Origin: Caldimonas manganoxidans ATCC BAA-369
GTDB lineage: Bacteria; Pseudomonadota; Gammaproteobacteria; Burkholderiales; Burkholderiaceae_C
Length of the DNA: 64,000 nucleotides
Reading direction: 5' to 3'
Assembly (NCBI RefSeq): GCF_000381125.1
Contig: NZ_KB905929.1
Coordinates: 1-64,000 of the forward strand
A model generated the notes under the pieces. The model made no database searches and was not told the DNA's origin. It saw nothing but the letters and a program-made list of their open reading frames with translations. This document shows, one piece after another, positions 32,681-41,492 of this stretch. Both the position numbers and the translations under genes were made by a program. Each line of letters starts with the position of its first letter. Within the stretch, counting starts at the first letter, position 1.

Positions 32681-33451
32681 ATGGAAACCATGCCCATGCC
32701 GTTGCAGCCCTCGGAGCCCGAGGCACGCTCGGCCCTGGACGACTTCCGCATCACCGACCCGTTCGAGATCGTGGCCTTGCTTCGCCAAATGCAGGAGCAG
32801 AGGTCCTTGCTCACGATTGCGACGCCACGTGGTGCGAGCTTCGTCACGACCATTTTCGAGGTGAACAAAGCCAAGGGCGTGTTGCGCTTTGCGGTCGATG
32901 CGCATGAGCCGCAACTCGAGCGGGTGCTCGACGCCGATGAGGTGGTGGCCGTGGGCTACCTGGACAGTGTGAAGATCCAGTTCGACCTGGAAGGCTTGGT
33001 CCATGTGCACGGCACTCGTGGTGAAACCGCCCTCAATGGCAAATTGCCGCGCGAGTTGTTCCGATTTCAACGCCGTGCCAGCTACCGGGTGCGTCCGCTG
33101 TCGAAGGTCGGACCTTCGTTGCGCATGCGGCACCCCGCGCTGGAAGATGTGTGGTTGGATTTGCGCATCATCGATGTCAGTATCGGCGGCTTGGCCGTTT
33201 TCGTGCCTGAGGGCACGCCGCTGCTGGAGCCGGGGACCGTCATCGCGCAGTCGTTCATCGAACTCGATGACGATACTCGTTTCAATGCCAGCTTGAGAAT
33301 CGCGCACATCTCTGCCGTGAATGACACGGGCCAGGGGGTCCGTATGGGGTGCGAGATGGAGGGCATGAGCGGCGAGTCGTTGCGCGCGCTGCAGCGTTTC
33401 ATCGACCAAACGCAGAAGCAGCGCCGCTTGATGGCGCTGGATCGCCCTTAA
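32681..33451 (+). CDS. ycgR: c-di-GMP-binding flagellar brake protein YcgR
   Basis: A 256-residue protein with an N-terminal YcgR domain (ITDPFEIVALLRQMQEQRSLLTI ... DSVKIQFDLEGL) and a C-terminal PilZ domain. The c-di-GMP motifs are complete: RRASYR (RxxxR) and DVSIGG (D/NxSxxG). When loaded with c-di-GMP, YcgR acts on the rotor-stator interface to slow the motor. The ATG at 32681 has a GGAG six bases upstream; a TTG at 32624, overlapping the fliT stop, would add 19 residues. It completes the fliS-fliT-ycgR unit. Confidence 0.94.
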   Translation: METMPMPLQPSEPEARSALDDFRITDPFEIVALLRQMQEQRSLLTIATPRGASFVTTIFEVNKAKGVLRFAVDAHEPQLERVLDADEVVAVGYLDSVKIQFDLEGLVHVHGTRGETALNGKLPRELFRFQRRASYRVRPLSKVGPSLRMRHPALEDVWLDLRIIDVSIGGLAVFVPEGTPLLEPGTVIAQSFIELDDDTRFNASLRIAHISAVNDTGQGVRMGCEMEGMSGESLRALQRFIDQTQKQRRLMALDRP

Positions 33452-33619
33452 AGATTGGGGTGCCATGCGGGCGGCGGCCGGGCCGCTGCCAATCCGCTGC
33501 CAATCCGCTGCCAGGCCCCTGCCTGATGCCTGCGGAACTGGCCGAAATTTCCTCGCTATTCCGGCTCAAGAGTGGGGCTTGGCTTTTCACAATGGCGATG
33601 AGCTTATCCGACCATCGCC
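33452..33619 (+). other. flhB upstream region with short tandem repeat
   Basis: 168 bases before the flhB operon. It holds the 11-base tandem repeat described separately and an A/T-richer patch near 33541-33560. A TCAA lies at 33566-33569, but no sigma-28 -10 stands at the right distance. The promoter of flhBAFG-fliA is expected here but was not recognised. Confidence 0.35.
33483..33513 (+). repeat. Tandem repeat, 11-base unit x 2.8
   Basis: The unit CCGCTGCCAAT occurs twice in full (33483-33493, 33494-33504) and a third time for nine bases. It lies about 105 bases before flhB. It could be a slippage product, or binding-site iterons. Confidence 0.7.
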
Positions 33620-34783
33620 ATGTCCAGCGACGCCCAAGACCGTAACCTACCAGCCTCCGAGCGCAAGATTCGCAAGGCGCGTGAGGAAGGCCAGGTTGCG
33701 CGCTCGCGTGACTTGGGCCATTTCCTCATCGTGGCCGGTGGCATCGTCGTGGTGATGGCCGCCAGCCCGTGGATGACGGGCTGGCTGCTGGACATGATGG
33801 CCACGGAGCTGCGATTTGGCGTTGCCGAGGTGCAAGACAGCGCCCGCATGGCCGAGCGTCTGGCTGGCGCGATCGCCAAATTCCTGGCGTTGACGGTACC
33901 GCTGGGCTTGGTGGTGGCCGGTGTCGCGGCCTTGGGCGCGGTGGTCAGCGGAGGCTGGAACTGGACGATGAAGGCCCTCAGGCCGAAGTTCGGGAAGATG
34001 AATCCCGTCCAGGGGCTGGGGCAGTTGTTTTCCAAAGACAACTTGGTTCAGGCGCTCAAGGCCAGCGTGCTGGCCGTGATCCTGGGGCTGATCGGCGCGA
34101 TCTACTTGTACCGTCGGCTCGATGCGTTTCCGGCCGTCTTGGGCATGGCGCTGCCGGCTGCGGTGGCGCAGGCAACCGACCTCATCGTGGCCGGGGTGGC
34201 CCTGTTGTTGCTGGCCCTGGGCGGGTTTGCTGCCATCGATGTGCCGCTGCAGCGGCATCTTTTGAAGAGCCGGCTCAAGATGAGCCACCGCGAGCTCAAG
34301 GACGAGCACAAAGAAGTCGAGGGCAACCAGGAAGTCAAGTCCAAGGTCAAGGCCCTGATGCGTGAGAACGTCAAGCGCCGCATGATCGCCGCAGTGCCCA
34401 AGGCCGACTTGGTGGTGATGAACCCCACGCACTACGCGGTGGCGCTGAAGTATGAGGAAGGCCGCATGAACGCACCGCGGGTGGTGGCCAAAGGCGCAGA
34501 TTTGTTGGCCTTGCGCATCCGTGACGTGGCCCAGGCGGCCAAGGTGCCGGTGCTGCAGGCGCCGATGCTGGCGCGGGCACTGTATGCCCACGCCGAACTC
34601 GACCGCGAGATCCCGGCGTCCTTGTATGCCGCGGTGGCGCAAGTGCTGGCCTACGTGTATCAGCTGCGCGCGGCGATGGCCGGACAGGCGCCCATGCCGG
34701 GAGAGCTGCCGGCCCTGCACGTGCCGCCCGAGCTGGACCCACACCACGGCAAGACGCCGGCTGAGACTGCCGAGACTGAATGA
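33620..34783 (+). CDS. flhB: Flagellar export switch protein FlhB
   Basis: A 387-residue export-gate protein with four membrane helices in the first 210 residues and a cytoplasmic domain holding the autocleavage site NPTH at residues 268-271 (VVMNPTHYAVALKYEE). After cleavage it switches export from rod/hook to filament substrates under FliK. The basic N-terminus (RNLPASERKIRKAREEGQVARS) is typical. The Pro/Glu-rich tail beyond 360 is variable. It overlaps flhA by four bases. Confidence 0.98.
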   Translation: MSSDAQDRNLPASERKIRKAREEGQVARSRDLGHFLIVAGGIVVVMAASPWMTGWLLDMMATELRFGVAEVQDSARMAERLAGAIAKFLALTVPLGLVVAGVAALGAVVSGGWNWTMKALRPKFGKMNPVQGLGQLFSKDNLVQALKASVLAVILGLIGAIYLYRRLDAFPAVLGMALPAAVAQATDLIVAGVALLLLALGGFAAIDVPLQRHLLKSRLKMSHRELKDEHKEVEGNQEVKSKVKALMRENVKRRMIAAVPKADLVVMNPTHYAVALKYEEGRMNAPRVVAKGADLLALRIRDVAQAAKVPVLQAPMLARALYAHAELDREIPASLYAAVAQVLAYVYQLRAAMAGQAPMPGELPALHVPPELDPHHGKTPAETAETE

Positions 34784-36885
34784 TGAGCCACGCTTCCATT
34801 CCTGCCCTGCCTCGCCCTTTGCAGGATCTGCTGGGCGGCCTGCCCCTGAAGGCCTTGGCGGCGCCGTTGCTGGTCGTGCTGATCCTGACCATGATGGTGC
34901 TGCCGCTGCCACCGTTCATGCTGGATTTGCTGTTCACCTTCAACATCGCCTGTGCGCTGATGGTGATGATGGTGTCGGCTTACATGGTGCGGCCTCTGGA
35001 CTTTGCGGCCTTCCCCGCGGTGTTGCTGTTGACCACGATGCTGCGCCTGTCGCTCAACGTGGCGTCCACGCGCGTCGTGCTGCTGGAGGGGCATACCGGC
35101 ACGGGCGCAGCCGGCCAGGTGATCGAGAGCTTCGGGCACTTCCTGATCGGCGGCAATTTCGCCGTGGGCCTGATCGTGTTTGCGATTCTGGTGGTGATCA
35201 ATTTCGTCGTGGTCACCAAAGGCGCCGAGCGCATCGCCGAGGTCGGTGCGCGCTTCACGCTGGATGCCATGCCAGGCAAGCAGATGGCCATCGACGCGGA
35301 CCTCAACGCCGGCCTGATCGACGAAAAAGAGGCCAAACGCCGTCGCGCCGAGGTCGGCGAGGAGGCGGAGTTTTTCGGCTCGATGGATGGTGCGTCCAAG
35401 TTCGTGCGTGGCGATGCGATCGCCGGCATCTTGATTTTGATCATCAACATCGTGGGAGGGCTGGTCATCGGCATGGTCCAGCACGGTTTGAGTGCCTCGC
35501 AAGCGGCCAACTCGTACATCTTGCTGGCCGTCGGCGACGCCCTGGTGGCCCAGATCCCTGCATTGTTGATTTCCATTGCCGCTGCGATGGTGGTCTCGCG
35601 CGTGGGCAAAGAGCATGATGTGGGCACACAAATCACAGGCCAGGTGCTGCAGTCGCCCAAGGCTTTGGGGATCACGTCGGGCGTCATCGGGCTGTTGGGG
35701 GTGATCCCGGGCATGCCGCACCTGGTGTTTCTGGCCATTGCCGCCGGGCTGGGTTTTGCCGCCTACCGTTTGCATGAGCACCAGCAGCGGGCGCGCCGCC
35801 AAGCCCAGCATACGTCGGCCGCCGCCCAGCAAGTCAGCCCGAATGCCGAGGCGAGCTGGGACGACTTGCAGCCCGTGGACGTTCTGGGCCTGGAGGTGGG
35901 CTACCGGCTGATTCAGCTCGTGGACAAGGATCGGCAGGGGGATTTGCTGGCGCGCATCAAGGGCGTGCGGCGCAAGTTCGCGCAGGAAGTGGGTTTTCTG
36001 CCGCCGTCGGTGCACATCCGCGACAACCTCGAGCTCAAGCCCAGCGTCTACCGCATCACGCTGCGCGGCGCCGTGGTCGGCGAAGGCGAATGTTTCCCAG
36101 GCTTGCTGCTGGCGATCAACCCAGGGCATGCCAACACCCCCTTGATCGGCACGGCCACCACCGATCCGGCCTTTGGCCTGCCGGCGGTGTGGATCGAAGA
36201 AGCCCAAAGAGAAAGCGCTCAAATGGCCGGCTATACCGTGGTTGATTCCTCGACCGTGGTGGCCACTCATCTCTCACACTTGATGCAAGTCCATGCCGCC
36301 AAGCTGCTTGGCCGCACCGAAGTGCAACAGCTGGTGGATCACGTGACGAAGTTGGCTCCCAAGCTCATCGAAGACGTGGTACCCAAGATGATCAGCATTG
36401 CCACGCTGCAAAAGGTGCTCCAGATGCTGTTGGAGGAGTCGGTGCACATCCGCGACATGCGCACCATCGTGGAGACGCTGGCCGAACATGCCGGCAGCGT
36501 GACCGATCCGGCCGAGCTGGTGCGCCGCATTCGAGTGGCTTTGGCGCCAGCCATCGTTCAGCAGATCTTCGGTCCGGTCAAGGAGCTCAATGTGATCGCC
36601 ATCGAACCGGAGCTCGAGCGCTTGGTCACCCAGGCCCTGACCTCACCTGCCGGCGCCACCCTCGATCCCGGCGTGGCCGAGCATCTCACACAGGCTGCAG
36701 CCCAGGCCAGCAAGAAGCAAGAGGATCTGGGGGTGCCGGCTTGCCTGCTCGTGCCCGATGCCATCCGACCCGCGTTGGCCCGGCTGCTTCGGCGGGCGGC
36801 CCCGCGTCTGGCTGTGCTGGGCCACAGCGAAATTCCTGATACCCACACCATTCGCATCGGCTCCGTGATTGGAGGCACCGCATGA
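34780..36885 (+). CDS. flhA: Flagellar export gate protein FlhA
   Basis: A 701-residue export-gate protein. Its N-terminal half has about eight membrane helices, with the FHIPEP hallmarks (PLPPFMLDLLFTFNIACALMVM, FPAVLLLTTMLRLSLNVASTR, FVVVTKGAERIAEVGARFTLDAMPGKQMAIDADL). The C-terminal cytoplasmic domain forms the nonameric chaperone-docking ring. The ATGA overlap with flhB and the same overlap with flhF indicate coupled translation. The second codon is also ATG. Confidence 0.98.
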   Translation: MMSHASIPALPRPLQDLLGGLPLKALAAPLLVVLILTMMVLPLPPFMLDLLFTFNIACALMVMMVSAYMVRPLDFAAFPAVLLLTTMLRLSLNVASTRVVLLEGHTGTGAAGQVIESFGHFLIGGNFAVGLIVFAILVVINFVVVTKGAERIAEVGARFTLDAMPGKQMAIDADLNAGLIDEKEAKRRRAEVGEEAEFFGSMDGASKFVRGDAIAGILILIINIVGGLVIGMVQHGLSASQAANSYILLAVGDALVAQIPALLISIAAAMVVSRVGKEHDVGTQITGQVLQSPKALGITSGVIGLLGVIPGMPHLVFLAIAAGLGFAAYRLHEHQQRARRQAQHTSAAAQQVSPNAEASWDDLQPVDVLGLEVGYRLIQLVDKDRQGDLLARIKGVRRKFAQEVGFLPPSVHIRDNLELKPSVYRITLRGAVVGEGECFPGLLLAINPGHANTPLIGTATTDPAFGLPAVWIEEAQRESAQMAGYTVVDSSTVVATHLSHLMQVHAAKLLGRTEVQQLVDHVTKLAPKLIEDVVPKMISIATLQKVLQMLLEESVHIRDMRTIVETLAEHAGSVTDPAELVRRIRVALAPAIVQQIFGPVKELNVIAIEPELERLVTQALTSPAGATLDPGVAEHLTQAAAQASKKQEDLGVPACLLVPDAIRPALARLLRRAAPRLAVLGHSEIPDTHTIRIGSVIGGTA

Positions 36886-38423
36886 ACGTCAAACGCTTTG
36901 TCGCGAAAACGTCGCGCGACGCCTTGGTGCAGGTGCGCCAGGCTTTCGGCCAGGATGCCGTGATCCTGTCCACCCGCCCCTGCAAGGAAGGGGTGGAGGT
37001 GCTGGCCATGGCACCCGAGAGCATCGCCGCACTGGAGACCTTCAGTCAACCGACGGCGGCTGCGAAGGCGCCGACCCGCCATCCGGAGGGCGCACCGAAG
37101 ACCATTCCTGCGGCCCCCGCGGTGGCCAAGGACGTGGAGCAGCTGGCGATGAGCACGCTGTCGTTCCAGGACTATGTCCGTGAGCGCATGCTCAAGCGGC
37201 GGCAGGCGGCCTTGCAACAACAAGCGCAGATGGCCGCCGCCGCCACGCATCCGGCGGCGATGCCCTCGGCCGCGCCGGCTGCGGCCGCGCCGTCGGCAGC
37301 CAGTGTGCCTGTGGAGCAACGCCTGGCCGAGCGGGCCGCGCAACGCAAGGCGGCCCGCATGACGACAGCGGCGCAGGAGTTCGGCGTGGCACCGCAGCCG
37401 GCCGCCGCAGCGCCCGTGCCCGCGCTGGCTGACGAGCCGCTGCGCAGCCCGGCGGCTCAGGCCACGCCGTCGGCCGAGGACCGCGCGATGCTTGCGGAGC
37501 TGCGTGAGATGAAAGGCCTGATCGAGGAGCGCTTCGGGGCGCTGGCCTTCATGGAGAAGATGCAGCGCAATCCGGCTCAGGCCCAGCTGACGCAAAAGCT
37601 GCTCGATTGCGGCTTTTCCCCGGCGCTGATTCGCAAGCTGGCTTCCCACATTCCGCAGGATGCGGCCGACCTGCATGCCTGGGTGGCCAATGTGCTGGAG
37701 CGCAATTTGCTGACCAGCGAGCATGGCCCGGCGCTGGAGGACGAGGGCGGTGTCTACGCCCTGGTGGGCTCCACCGGCGTGGGCAAGACCACCACGACGG
37801 CCAAGCTGGCCGCGGCCTTTGCCGCGCGCTATGGTGCAGCGAACCTCGGGCTGGTGACCTTGGATGCCTACCGTGTCGGCGCGCACGAGCAATTGCGGGC
37901 CTATGGTCGCATCATCGGGGTGGCGGTGCACACGGCGCACGATCGTGCCGCGTTGGAAGACTTGCTGGATCTGCTGGCCTCCAAGCGCATGGTGTTGATC
38001 GACACGGCGGGCATCGCGCAGCGCGACACCCGCACGCAGGAACTGCTGGAGATGGTCAGTCACCGGCGCATCCAGCGCCTGCTGGTGGTCAATGCTGCGG
38101 CGCAGGGCGAGACCATCGAGGACGTGCTCATCGGGTACCGCGCCAACCAGTGCAAGGGAGTGGTTCTGTCCAAGATCGATGAGGCGGTCAAGCTCGGGCC
38201 GGCGCTGGACGCGATGATCCGCCACAAATTGCCGGTGCTGGGCGTGGCCAACGGGCAGCGTGTGCCCGAGGACTGGCATCGCATGTCGGCCCAGGCCTTG
38301 GTGCACCGGGCGCTGCGGGGCGGAGGCAGCGCGGCCTACCGCCTGGACAGCGATGACGTGAATCTTGTTTTCACTGCGCCGCCGACCTCGCGGGCGCTGG
38401 CTGCCGGAGCGGTGCATGTCTGA
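36882..38423 (+). CDS. flhF: Flagellar placement GTPase FlhF
   Basis: A 513-residue SRP-type GTPase that sets pole position and number of flagella. It has an N-terminal B domain (MNVKRFVAKTSRDALVQVRQAFGQDAVIL), a long Ala/Pro/Gln-rich linker (about 60-210), and an NG domain with G1 GSTGVGKTTTTAKL near 296, LVTLDAYRVGAHEQLRAYG, G3 IDTAGIAQRD and G4-like LSKIDEA. Its expected MinD-type partner FlhG should be encoded next; see the following gene. Confidence 0.97.
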   Translation: MNVKRFVAKTSRDALVQVRQAFGQDAVILSTRPCKEGVEVLAMAPESIAALETFSQPTAAAKAPTRHPEGAPKTIPAAPAVAKDVEQLAMSTLSFQDYVRERMLKRRQAALQQQAQMAAAATHPAAMPSAAPAAAAPSAASVPVEQRLAERAAQRKAARMTTAAQEFGVAPQPAAAAPVPALADEPLRSPAAQATPSAEDRAMLAELREMKGLIEERFGALAFMEKMQRNPAQAQLTQKLLDCGFSPALIRKLASHIPQDAADLHAWVANVLERNLLTSEHGPALEDEGGVYALVGSTGVGKTTTTAKLAAAFAARYGAANLGLVTLDAYRVGAHEQLRAYGRIIGVAVHTAHDRAALEDLLDLLASKRMVLIDTAGIAQRDTRTQELLEMVSHRRIQRLLVVNAAAQGETIEDVLIGYRANQCKGVVLSKIDEAVKLGPALDAMIRHKLPVLGVANGQRVPEDWHRMSAQALVHRALRGGGSAAYRLDSDDVNLVFTAPPTSRALAAGAVHV

Positions 38424-39225
38424 GCGTGCCGTCGATCAGGCCTACGGGCTGCGACGCCTGTTCGCCCACCACACCGTGCATTTGCTGCCAGTGGCGGCCA
38501 ATCCGTTCACGCCGGGGGCGCATGTGCTCCTCGAAGGACTGTGCCATGGCTTTGCGGCCCAGGATTTGCATACCTTGGTGGTCGATGCGGCGCCCAGCCC
38601 CTACACCACCGGGGTGGACGTGGCCGAAGCCGTGGCTCGGGATCTCGACCTGGGCCAGTGGATCGACCCACTCGATGCCCACACCAGTGTGCTGGCGGCC
38701 AGCCCGACCTTGGCCTGGTTCGGCGAGGCGCCCGGCTCGGCCGCGCTGCTGTTCGAAGCTTTGCGAGAAGCAGCCCCCAGTGCCGATGTGATCGTCTTTC
38801 ACGCCGATGCCGCGCTGCTCAGTGGCTTGTTCGCCGGCAGGCGGGTGCGCCCTCTGATTTTTGCCGGCGATGATGCCGCGAGCCTGACCGAGGCCTATGC
38901 GTCGATCAAGATCTTGCTGCAGTACGCCGGCCTGGGAGAGCATGCCGTCGTGATGGACCTGGGCACGCCGACCTTGGGGGTGCCTGTGGCGGCGACTCGC
39001 CTGGCGCATTGTGTGAAGCAGTTCCTGGGCGGCACGGTGTATTTGGAGGCCGTGGCTTGCACGGCACTGCAGTCCGAGGCCGATCTGGCCCGCGCGTTGC
39101 ACCCCTTGTCCACCACCCTGTTGCACCACGCCTTGTCGTTCTCGATGCCTGAGGACCCAAGCGAAGACTGGGGTGGCTCGGCCCGGTTCGTGACGAATCC
39201 GGCCACCGCTCATGCGTTCAATTGA
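38416..39225 (+). CDS. FlhG-position protein, P-loop lost
   Basis: A 269-residue protein between flhF and fliA, where the MinD-like ATPase FlhG/FleN normally sits. Remnants of that fold can be followed (LLEGLCHGFAAQDLHTLVVDA; SLTEAYASIKILLQYAG). However, the deviant Walker A (KGGVGKT) is replaced by ANPFTPGAHVLLEG with no lysine, and no second signature lysine is evident. It therefore probably cannot hydrolyse ATP. It overlaps the flhF end by eight bases and its stop is close to the fliA start. Function is unknown: a non-catalytic FlhF partner is the best inference. Homology to FlhG is inferred mainly from position and weak similarity. Confidence 0.8.
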   Translation: MSERAVDQAYGLRRLFAHHTVHLLPVAANPFTPGAHVLLEGLCHGFAAQDLHTLVVDAAPSPYTTGVDVAEAVARDLDLGQWIDPLDAHTSVLAASPTLAWFGEAPGSAALLFEALREAAPSADVIVFHADAALLSGLFAGRRVRPLIFAGDDAASLTEAYASIKILLQYAGLGEHAVVMDLGTPTLGVPVAATRLAHCVKQFLGGTVYLEAVACTALQSEADLARALHPLSTTLLHHALSFSMPEDPSEDWGGSARFVTNPATAHAFN

Positions 39226-39242
39226 TTGTGGAGCGCTTGCCC

Positions 39243-39956
39243 ATGTACACCGCCAAAGGCCGCCTCGACCACCACGCGATGCTGCAGCAATACAGCCCGT
39301 TGGTCCGTCGGTTGGCGCACCAGATGATCGCCAAGCTGCCGGCCAACGTGGAGATCGACGACCTCATTCAGGTCGGCATGATCGGTCTGAGCGAGGCGCT
39401 CAGCCGCTTCGATACCAGCCAGGGCGTGCAGTTCGAGACTTTCGCGACCCAGCGCATCCGTGGCGCCATGCTCGATGAGCTGCGCGGGGCCGATTGGATG
39501 AGTCGTGGCAGCCGCAAGCAGCAGCGTTCCATCGAGGCGGCCGTGCATCGGCTCGAACAAAAGCTGGGCCGCGCGCCACTGGAAAGCGAGATCGCCCAGG
39601 AAATGGGGATCAGCTTGGCGGAGTACCAGGAGTTGCTCAACAAGGTGCGTGGCACCCAGCTCGTCTACCTGGAGGACATGAGTGGCGAGGAGGGGGACCA
39701 CGACTACCTCGATCGTCATGTGGTCGACAAAGAGGCCGATCCGCTGAGCCAGCTCAACGACCGGCGACTGCGCGAGGCCTTGGTCGCGGCCATCAAGACC
39801 CTGCCCGAGCGCGAGCAGTTCGTGATGAGCATGTACTACGAACACGACATGAACCTGAAGGAAATCGCCGCCGTGCTGGGCGTGACCGAATCGCGGGTGT
39901 GCCAGCTGCACAGCCAGTCGATCGCCCGGCTGCGGGTCAAGCTGCGCGATTGGTGA
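39243..39956 (+). CDS. fliA: Flagellar sigma factor FliA (sigma-28)
   Basis: A 237-residue alternative sigma factor for late flagellar genes. Region 2 (YSPLVRRLAHQMIAKLPANVEIDDLIQVGMIGLSEALSRFD, FETFATQRIRGAMLDELRGADW), region 3 and region 4 with helix-turn-helix LKEIAAVLGVTESRVCQLHSQSI are all present. The ATG at 39243 follows GGAG by nine bases; a TTG at 39222 would add seven residues. Its targets are the TCAA/TAAA-N15-GYCGATAN sites seen in this window; FlgM (48042-48347) is its anti-sigma factor. Confidence 0.97.
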   Translation: MYTAKGRLDHHAMLQQYSPLVRRLAHQMIAKLPANVEIDDLIQVGMIGLSEALSRFDTSQGVQFETFATQRIRGAMLDELRGADWMSRGSRKQQRSIEAAVHRLEQKLGRAPLESEIAQEMGISLAEYQELLNKVRGTQLVYLEDMSGEEGDHDYLDRHVVDKEADPLSQLNDRRLREALVAAIKTLPEREQFVMSMYYEHDMNLKEIAAVLGVTESRVCQLHSQSIARLRVKLRDW

Positions 39957-40008
39957 GTCCAGTTTTTGAAACGAGCCGTTGCGGCGCTGCACGGTGAGGA
40001 GGCACACG

Positions 40009-41370
40009 ATGTTGATGTTGTTCAAAGGCCGACCTGAACCGGCACCCGCCCCCCAGTCCCCGATGACCGAGCCTGCCGTGGGCGCCGCGATGGATGCACG
40101 CACGCTGGTGCAGTCGCTGCAGCAGGAGACCTCGGGCCTCGGCCGCGAGGCCGCCGAGGTGCGCGGCGTGCTCGATGACAGCATTCGCAGTGCACAACGC
40201 CAGCAGCAGGCGGTCTCGACGCTGGCCCAACATCTGCGCGCCATCGTCGAAGCGCAGGATGGCATTGGCCACGTCACCGAGCACAGTCTGCAGGCCGTGG
40301 GGCGCGCGCGCGAGGCGGTCGAAGGCGTGGGCCACGGTGTGGCTGGCGTGGTCGATACGCTGCGCGAAGTCGCCGATGCTGCGCAGCAGATCACGCAGAT
40401 TGCCATGCAGACGCGGCTTGTGGCCTTCAATGCGTCGGTCGAGGCCAAGCGGGCCGGCGAGGCCGGCCGAGGATTCGCGGTCGTGGCCGACGCGGTCAAG
40501 GACTTGGCCGCGCGTGTGGAGGCTTCTTCCAAACAAATCATGAGCACGGTTGGCACGCTGGACGAGCGTATCGGCACTCTGGCGCGTGAGATTCGTAGCG
40601 ACGGCAGTGAAGGCCGACAAGGCACATTCCACGCCGCATTGGCCGAAGTCGAAAGCGGCGTGCAGCGCATCGCCCAAGCGGCGGCGCACAGCCGGCAGCT
40701 CAGCACTGGCATGAATGAGGAAATGGCGCTCATCGAGCGCGAGACCGCTCAGACGACCCAGGCCCTGGAGCAGGCCCTGCAGCGCAGCGAATCCTTCCTC
40801 AAGCTGAGCGAACGCATGATGGAGCTGACCGCCGCCAGCGGGATCGAAACCGAGGACACGCCCTACATCCAAGCGGCTCAGCAAGCCGCCTCCGAGATCG
40901 CGCAGTTGTTGGAAGAGGCCGTGCGCAGCGGCGCGATCAGCCTGGAGGACCTGTTCGACGAGCAATACCGTCCGCTTCCTGGGACCAATCCGCCCCAGTG
41001 TGAAACCCGCTTCGTGGCCTTGGCCGACCGGCTGTTTCCCCAGGTGCAGGAGAAAATGCTGCAGCTGTCGCCCAAAGTGGTGTTTTGCATTGCCGTGGAC
41101 CGCAACGGCTATGTGCCGACCCACAATCGCAAGTACTGCCAGCCCCAGCGTCTCGGTGACGTGGAGTGGAACACCGCCCACAGCCGCTACCGCCGCATCT
41201 TCAATGACCGCACCGGCTTGGCCAGCGCCCGCAACCGTCGGCCCTTCCTGCTGCAAACCTACCGCCGCGACATGGGCGGCGGCCGCTTCGTGTTGATGAA
41301 GGAGGTTTCTGCACCCATCGAGGTGCTGGGGCGGCACTGGGGAGGCCTGCGGCTGGCCTACCAGTTTTGA
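40009..41370 (+). CDS. Soluble methyl-accepting chemotaxis protein with C-terminal sensor domain
   Basis: A 453-residue cytoplasmic receptor with no membrane helix. Residues about 30-290 form the receptor coiled coil; its hairpin is recognisable as VADAAQQITQIAMQTRLVAFNASVEAKRAGEAGRGFAVVADAVKDLAARV, a diverged form of the kinase-contact tip (NASVEAKRAGEAG instead of NAAIEAARAGE). The C-terminal 135 residues form a Cache/PAS-like globular domain (VFCIAVDRNGYVPTHNRKY ... RRIFNDRTGLASARNR ... RFVLMKEVSAPIEVLGRHWGGLRLAY). A perfect AGGAGG lies six bases before the ATG. It is downstream of fliA on the same strand, probably co-transcribed, and senses an intracellular signal that cannot be named. 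Confidence 0.92.
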   Translation: MLMLFKGRPEPAPAPQSPMTEPAVGAAMDARTLVQSLQQETSGLGREAAEVRGVLDDSIRSAQRQQQAVSTLAQHLRAIVEAQDGIGHVTEHSLQAVGRAREAVEGVGHGVAGVVDTLREVADAAQQITQIAMQTRLVAFNASVEAKRAGEAGRGFAVVADAVKDLAARVEASSKQIMSTVGTLDERIGTLAREIRSDGSEGRQGTFHAALAEVESGVQRIAQAAAHSRQLSTGMNEEMALIERETAQTTQALEQALQRSESFLKLSERMMELTAASGIETEDTPYIQAAQQAASEIAQLLEEAVRSGAISLEDLFDEQYRPLPGTNPPQCETRFVALADRLFPQVQEKMLQLSPKVVFCIAVDRNGYVPTHNRKYCQPQRLGDVEWNTAHSRYRRIFNDRTGLASARNRRPFLLQTYRRDMGGGRFVLMKEVSAPIEVLGRHWGGLRLAYQF

Positions 41371-41492
41371 GCCACGGCCGGGCCGCCGGCGTGGCGCTGC
41401 GGCCCGGGCATCGCTCGGTGCCGCCCTGCGCCGGCGGGGGCGCTCCCCCAAATGGAGGATGAACGCCGCAGGCCTATCGGTCATCATCGTCG
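41371..41492 (+). other. Region before the lipopeptide synthetase
   Basis: 122 bases, very G+C-rich with overlapping self-complementary stretches (GCCGGCG, CCGGCGGGGGCGCTCCCCC). No terminator with a T-run, no sigma-28 site and no credible sigma-70 promoter was seen, so the synthetase may be read through from fliA or have a promoter not recognised here. Confidence 0.35.
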
